NCBI GenBank assembly: GCA_030431355.1
Contig: JAUIJG010000222.1
Location: forward strand, 1-8,475
Source of the DNA: a bacterium
GTDB taxonomy: Bacteria; Cyanobacteriota; Vampirovibrionia; Obscuribacterales; Obscuribacteraceae
Length of the DNA: 8,475 bases
Direction: 5' to 3'
Positions 5,942 to 8,475 of this stretch are shown piece by piece; within the stretch, counting starts at the first letter, position 1; every line of letters starts with the position of its first letter. The notes beneath the pieces were generated by a model, which saw only the letters and a list, made by a program, of their open reading frames with translations, made no database searches and had not been told where the DNA came from. Made by a program: the position numbers and the translations under genes.

Positions 5942-5958
5942 ATCTATTAATACTCGGA

Positions 5959-8292
5959 TTACCATTCTGGATTAAGACCGGAATATTTTGAGTAGAGCAT
6001 ATCTGACAACTGGCTCTTTTTTAGCCCGCGAAGTTCTGCCAGTGCTAAATCCTGACGGCTGAACTTAATCTGATTCAAGTGTTTATTAGCATACGCTCGC
6101 ACAAGAGGCATAAGCTCTTGATCCTTCCACCATATATCGGCTGTGCTCAGGGCGTTCTGGAATTCAACCGTAGCGTTATATTTCTCTCCCAGCATTCTGT
6201 AATACTCAGCTTTCTGAAGGTGTAGGAAAGGATTCTTGTTGTCTTTTGTATTTGATATCTGCTCAAGAGTTTCAAGAGCATCATAGTATCTTCCCATTCT
6301 CGCGTAGATAGCGGCTTTTAATGAAGAGAAGTGGGGAGAGCCGGGGTCGTTGTAGAGCGCTCTGTCGATGGCTGGAAGCGCCCTGAGCGGTTGGTCCGCT
6401 TTGAGCAGAATTTGCACCTGGGCATCGACAAAACGCAGCTCCAGCGGTCTGATTGCTTGCGCTTGTTGAATGTCCGTCAGGGCTAGAGCGGTATTACCCA
6501 TGGTGTTGTGAAGCATGGCTCTTTTCGCGAACCAGTATGGATTCTGATCGTCGAGAGCGATGAGCTTGTTGATGTGCTTCATAGCCTTATCCCAGTTTTT
6601 GTTTCTGGTCTCCTGTTCATAGAGCAACTCCAGCGGTCTCGCGTAAGAGTGATCTATCCTGGAAGCTTTGTCATAGAGCCAGGAGGCCACCGGTGTGGTG
6701 GAAGCTTCTCCCAGAAAAACCGGCAATCTTGCCGCGAGATTTGGAACCAGGACAAGACAAGCCAGATATAGAGAAAGCAAAATGCCAGTCTGCTTGGCCA
6801 TGAACTTTTTCCATCCCACAACTTTATCGATACTGAGGACAATGTAGCCCGCACCGGAAGCTACCATGGATAATGCTGAGAGTATGGCAGACCACTTGGT
6901 TATGCTGATCACCTCTGCGACATGCTTCCAGGCGAGATAGTCTATCCCGTAGAAGGGAGCAATGCTAGTGAATATAAGAGAAGTACCGACAATGGAGAGG
7001 AATAGAAATGTGGAGAAGCAGAAGAATTGCTGCCACCAGTCTTTTAGAGGCTTTTCCTGCCAAAAAGTTTGATAGCGGTCCGCACCGAATGTGATGGTGC
7101 AGAAAATGTAAGCACCTATGGACATTAAGGCTCCCAGCATGAGCATCGCTGTGGATTCAGCTATCTGCTTGTAGTAGGTGGCAACGTAGCTCTGCACAGC
7201 CAGAAGAGCGAATGCGACCAGGATAAAATTGCCGTAGGCCTGGGCGCTGGTCAGCGTCGGTTTGGCTTTTCTTGTTGTGGTGTATTTCGGTATCGGCTTT
7301 CCATCTTTTAGAAGCTCCAGGGTCTCGACCAGATCATCCATGGACTGAAATCGGTTTTCCGGCTCTTTTTCCAGGCATTTGAGAACAATAGATTCAAGCT
7401 CTCTGGCCAATTTTGATCTCTTTGCTTCGGGAGGAAACGCGGGAACTTCTTCATTTATATGTTTGACCACAAGTTGAATCGGATTTTGACCGGCAAAAGG
7501 CGTCTTCCCTGTGAGCGTTTCGTACATCAGGCAGCCGAAAGAGTAGATGTCCGACTTGTGATCGAGGTTGAATCCCAGGCATTGTTCAGGGCTCATGTAC
7601 TCCGGGCTACCGAAGACTTCTCCGGTTTCAGTGAAATTGAGCGTCTCTCTGTTGGAGGAGGGTAGTACCTTAGCTATTCCAAAGTCCACCACCCTGGGAA
7701 TCTCTAGACCCTCTTCGTTTCTTGAGATTATTACGTTTGTCGGTTTTATGTCCCTGTGGATCACCCCTTTCTGGTGGGCATGGGAAATGGCACTGCCCAG
7801 TTGTATGAAGAGATCTATTGCTTCTTCCGGCTCAAGTTGACCTTTCTCTTTGAGGTTTGCGGAAAGGTCCGCTCCTTCATAGTAGTCCATTACCAAAAAT
7901 GGTGAACCATCGCCGGTGCTACCATGTCGATACACAGAGACTAGATTGCTGTGGGTGAGCTTGGAGGCAGACTTTACCTCCTGTTCAAAGCGTTTCACCG
8001 CCGCGTTGTCTTTTGATACTTCCGCCTTCAAGACTTTTACGGCGAAGGTCTCTTCGTTGACCAGATCCTTTACCTTATAGACGGTACCCATGCCGCCGCT
8101 ACCCAGGACTGAGAGTATTTCATACTGTTCTCCCAGATCAGGTACTGCTAATGGTGCTTCGCTTTGTGCTTCCGAGTTGAGAGAGTTTCCAGCGCAGTCA
8201 TCGCTGACGCTATTCGAGCTAGCTTGAGCGGACGACTGATTGCCGCCGACTTTTAGCTTCAGCTCCTGTTCCCTGAGACTTGTACTGTCCAT
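5959..8292 (-). CDS. Membrane Ser/Thr protein kinase with TPR-like C-terminus
   Basis: Eukaryotic-type (Hanks) Ser/Thr kinase, 777 residues. Residues 1-50 are a polar Ser/Asn/Gln-rich leader. The kinase domain spans about 57-328: glycine loop GSGGMG (64-69), ATP-anchoring Lys86 (FAVK), helix-C Glu105, catalytic loop HRDIKPTN (179-186, Asp181), DFG (203-205), SPE (234-236), Asp248 and the late Arg314. All key residues are present, so it should be active. A Ser/Thr-rich activation loop (211-229) could be autophosphorylated. Five hydrophobic segments follow, at about 354-374, 380-400, 423-447, 467-488 and 502-523. The rest (about 550-735) is a row of helix pairs like TPR repeats. An odd number of crossings would put the kinase inside and the TPR part outside the cytoplasm. 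AAGG nine bases before the ATG serves as ribosome site. It is a single gene facing out of the window, with no paired phosphatase nearby. The signal and substrates are unknown. Confidence 0.93.
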   Translation of the reverse strand: MDSTSLREQELKLKVGGNQSSAQASSNSVSDDCAGNSLNSEAQSEAPLAVPDLGEQYEILSVLGSGGMGTVYKVKDLVNEETFAVKVLKAEVSKDNAAVKRFEQEVKSASKLTHSNLVSVYRHGSTGDGSPFLVMDYYEGADLSANLKEKGQLEPEEAIDLFIQLGSAISHAHQKGVIHRDIKPTNVIISRNEEGLEIPRVVDFGIAKVLPSSNRETLNFTETGEVFGSPEYMSPEQCLGFNLDHKSDIYSFGCLMYETLTGKTPFAGQNPIQLVVKHINEEVPAFPPEAKRSKLARELESIVLKCLEKEPENRFQSMDDLVETLELLKDGKPIPKYTTTRKAKPTLTSAQAYGNFILVAFALLAVQSYVATYYKQIAESTAMLMLGALMSIGAYIFCTITFGADRYQTFWQEKPLKDWWQQFFCFSTFLFLSIVGTSLIFTSIAPFYGIDYLAWKHVAEVISITKWSAILSALSMVASGAGYIVLSIDKVVGWKKFMAKQTGILLSLYLACLVLVPNLAARLPVFLGEASTTPVASWLYDKASRIDHSYARPLELLYEQETRNKNWDKAMKHINKLIALDDQNPYWFAKRAMLHNTMGNTALALTDIQQAQAIRPLELRFVDAQVQILLKADQPLRALPAIDRALYNDPGSPHFSSLKAAIYARMGRYYDALETLEQISNTKDNKNPFLHLQKAEYYRMLGEKYNATVEFQNALSTADIWWKDQELMPLVRAYANKHLNQIKFSRQDLALAELRGLKKSQLSDMLYSKYSGLNPEW

Positions 8293-8475
8293 TTTTTTGA
8301 GCCTTGCGATATTTGATTTTTAGAAAGATTAACCCTGTTAGACACTATTCCCTTGTGGATTCACCTTCTTTTCCCTCCATCCTGCATCTTTACGAATCGA
8401 AAGGAATGTTTGCAGAGGTTAATCAAGCAGTCTGTGAAAAGACAGAATTCAATGCGGCATTCAGCTCATAGACTT
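8293..8475 (-). other. Upstream region of the kinase gene
   Basis: These 183 bases precede the kinase start. I see no convincing coding frame and no clear -35/-10 pair on the minus strand. A small palindrome AATGC-G-GCATT lies at 8451-8461, too short to interpret. The next gene must lie beyond the edge. Confidence 0.4.

Noticed and set aside
8406..8471. Small plus-strand frame of 21 residues after AAAGGA
   Set aside because: The AAAGGA directly touches the ATG, so spacing is wrong for a ribosome site, and the frame is too short to support.
1..8475. A defence, secretion or biosynthetic gene cluster
   Set aside because: The genes are on both strands, mostly separate, and belong to unrelated functions, with no nuclease, transposase, toxin-antitoxin pair or biosynthetic core enzyme.

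Overview
The window holds six complete genes, plus what is probably the last 28 codons of a seventh at the left edge. Base composition is about half GC and looks even throughout. I see no rRNA or tRNA gene, CRISPR array, insertion sequence or phage gene. The best clue to the organism is the large transmembrane Ser/Thr kinase with a TPR-like C-terminus. Together with the mixed housekeeping and hydrolase genes, it suggests a free-living bacterium rich in such kinases. My guess is a non-photosynthetic relative of cyanobacteria (Candidatus Obscuribacter / Melainabacteria type) or a planctomycete-like lineage. This is inference from gene style and could be wrong.

Left part (1-1853): a partial gene end is followed by a hairpin and a near-consensus sigma-70 promoter (TTGACA, 17 bp, CATAAT). 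The promoter drives a compact RhlE-like DEAD-box RNA helicase, probably from a TTG start behind a TAAGGA ribosome site. A perfect 10-bp hairpin closes the unit, and about 300 bases without a gene follow.

Middle (1854-4193): first comes an unrecognised 230-residue soluble protein, then an exported alpha/beta-hydrolase of the polyhydroxybutyrate depolymerase / feruloyl esterase family. The esterase is convergent with a NUDIX hydrolase, and their 3' ends overlap by 28 bases.

Right part (4194-8475): the NUDIX gene and an aldo/keto reductase are divergent across 269 bases. This spacer contains two inverted repeats and candidate promoters, and is the richest regulatory stretch here. Next is a small protein with a glycine-rich basic head, an S1/OB-like core and an acidic tail. 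It converges, 17 bases apart, on a 777-residue membrane Ser/Thr kinase.

The genes do not form one pathway. Most look like single-gene units. I find no convincing new multi-gene system. The items most worth a second look are the divergent regulatory region, the small OB-like protein, the topology of the kinase, and the unknown protein at 1854-2546.
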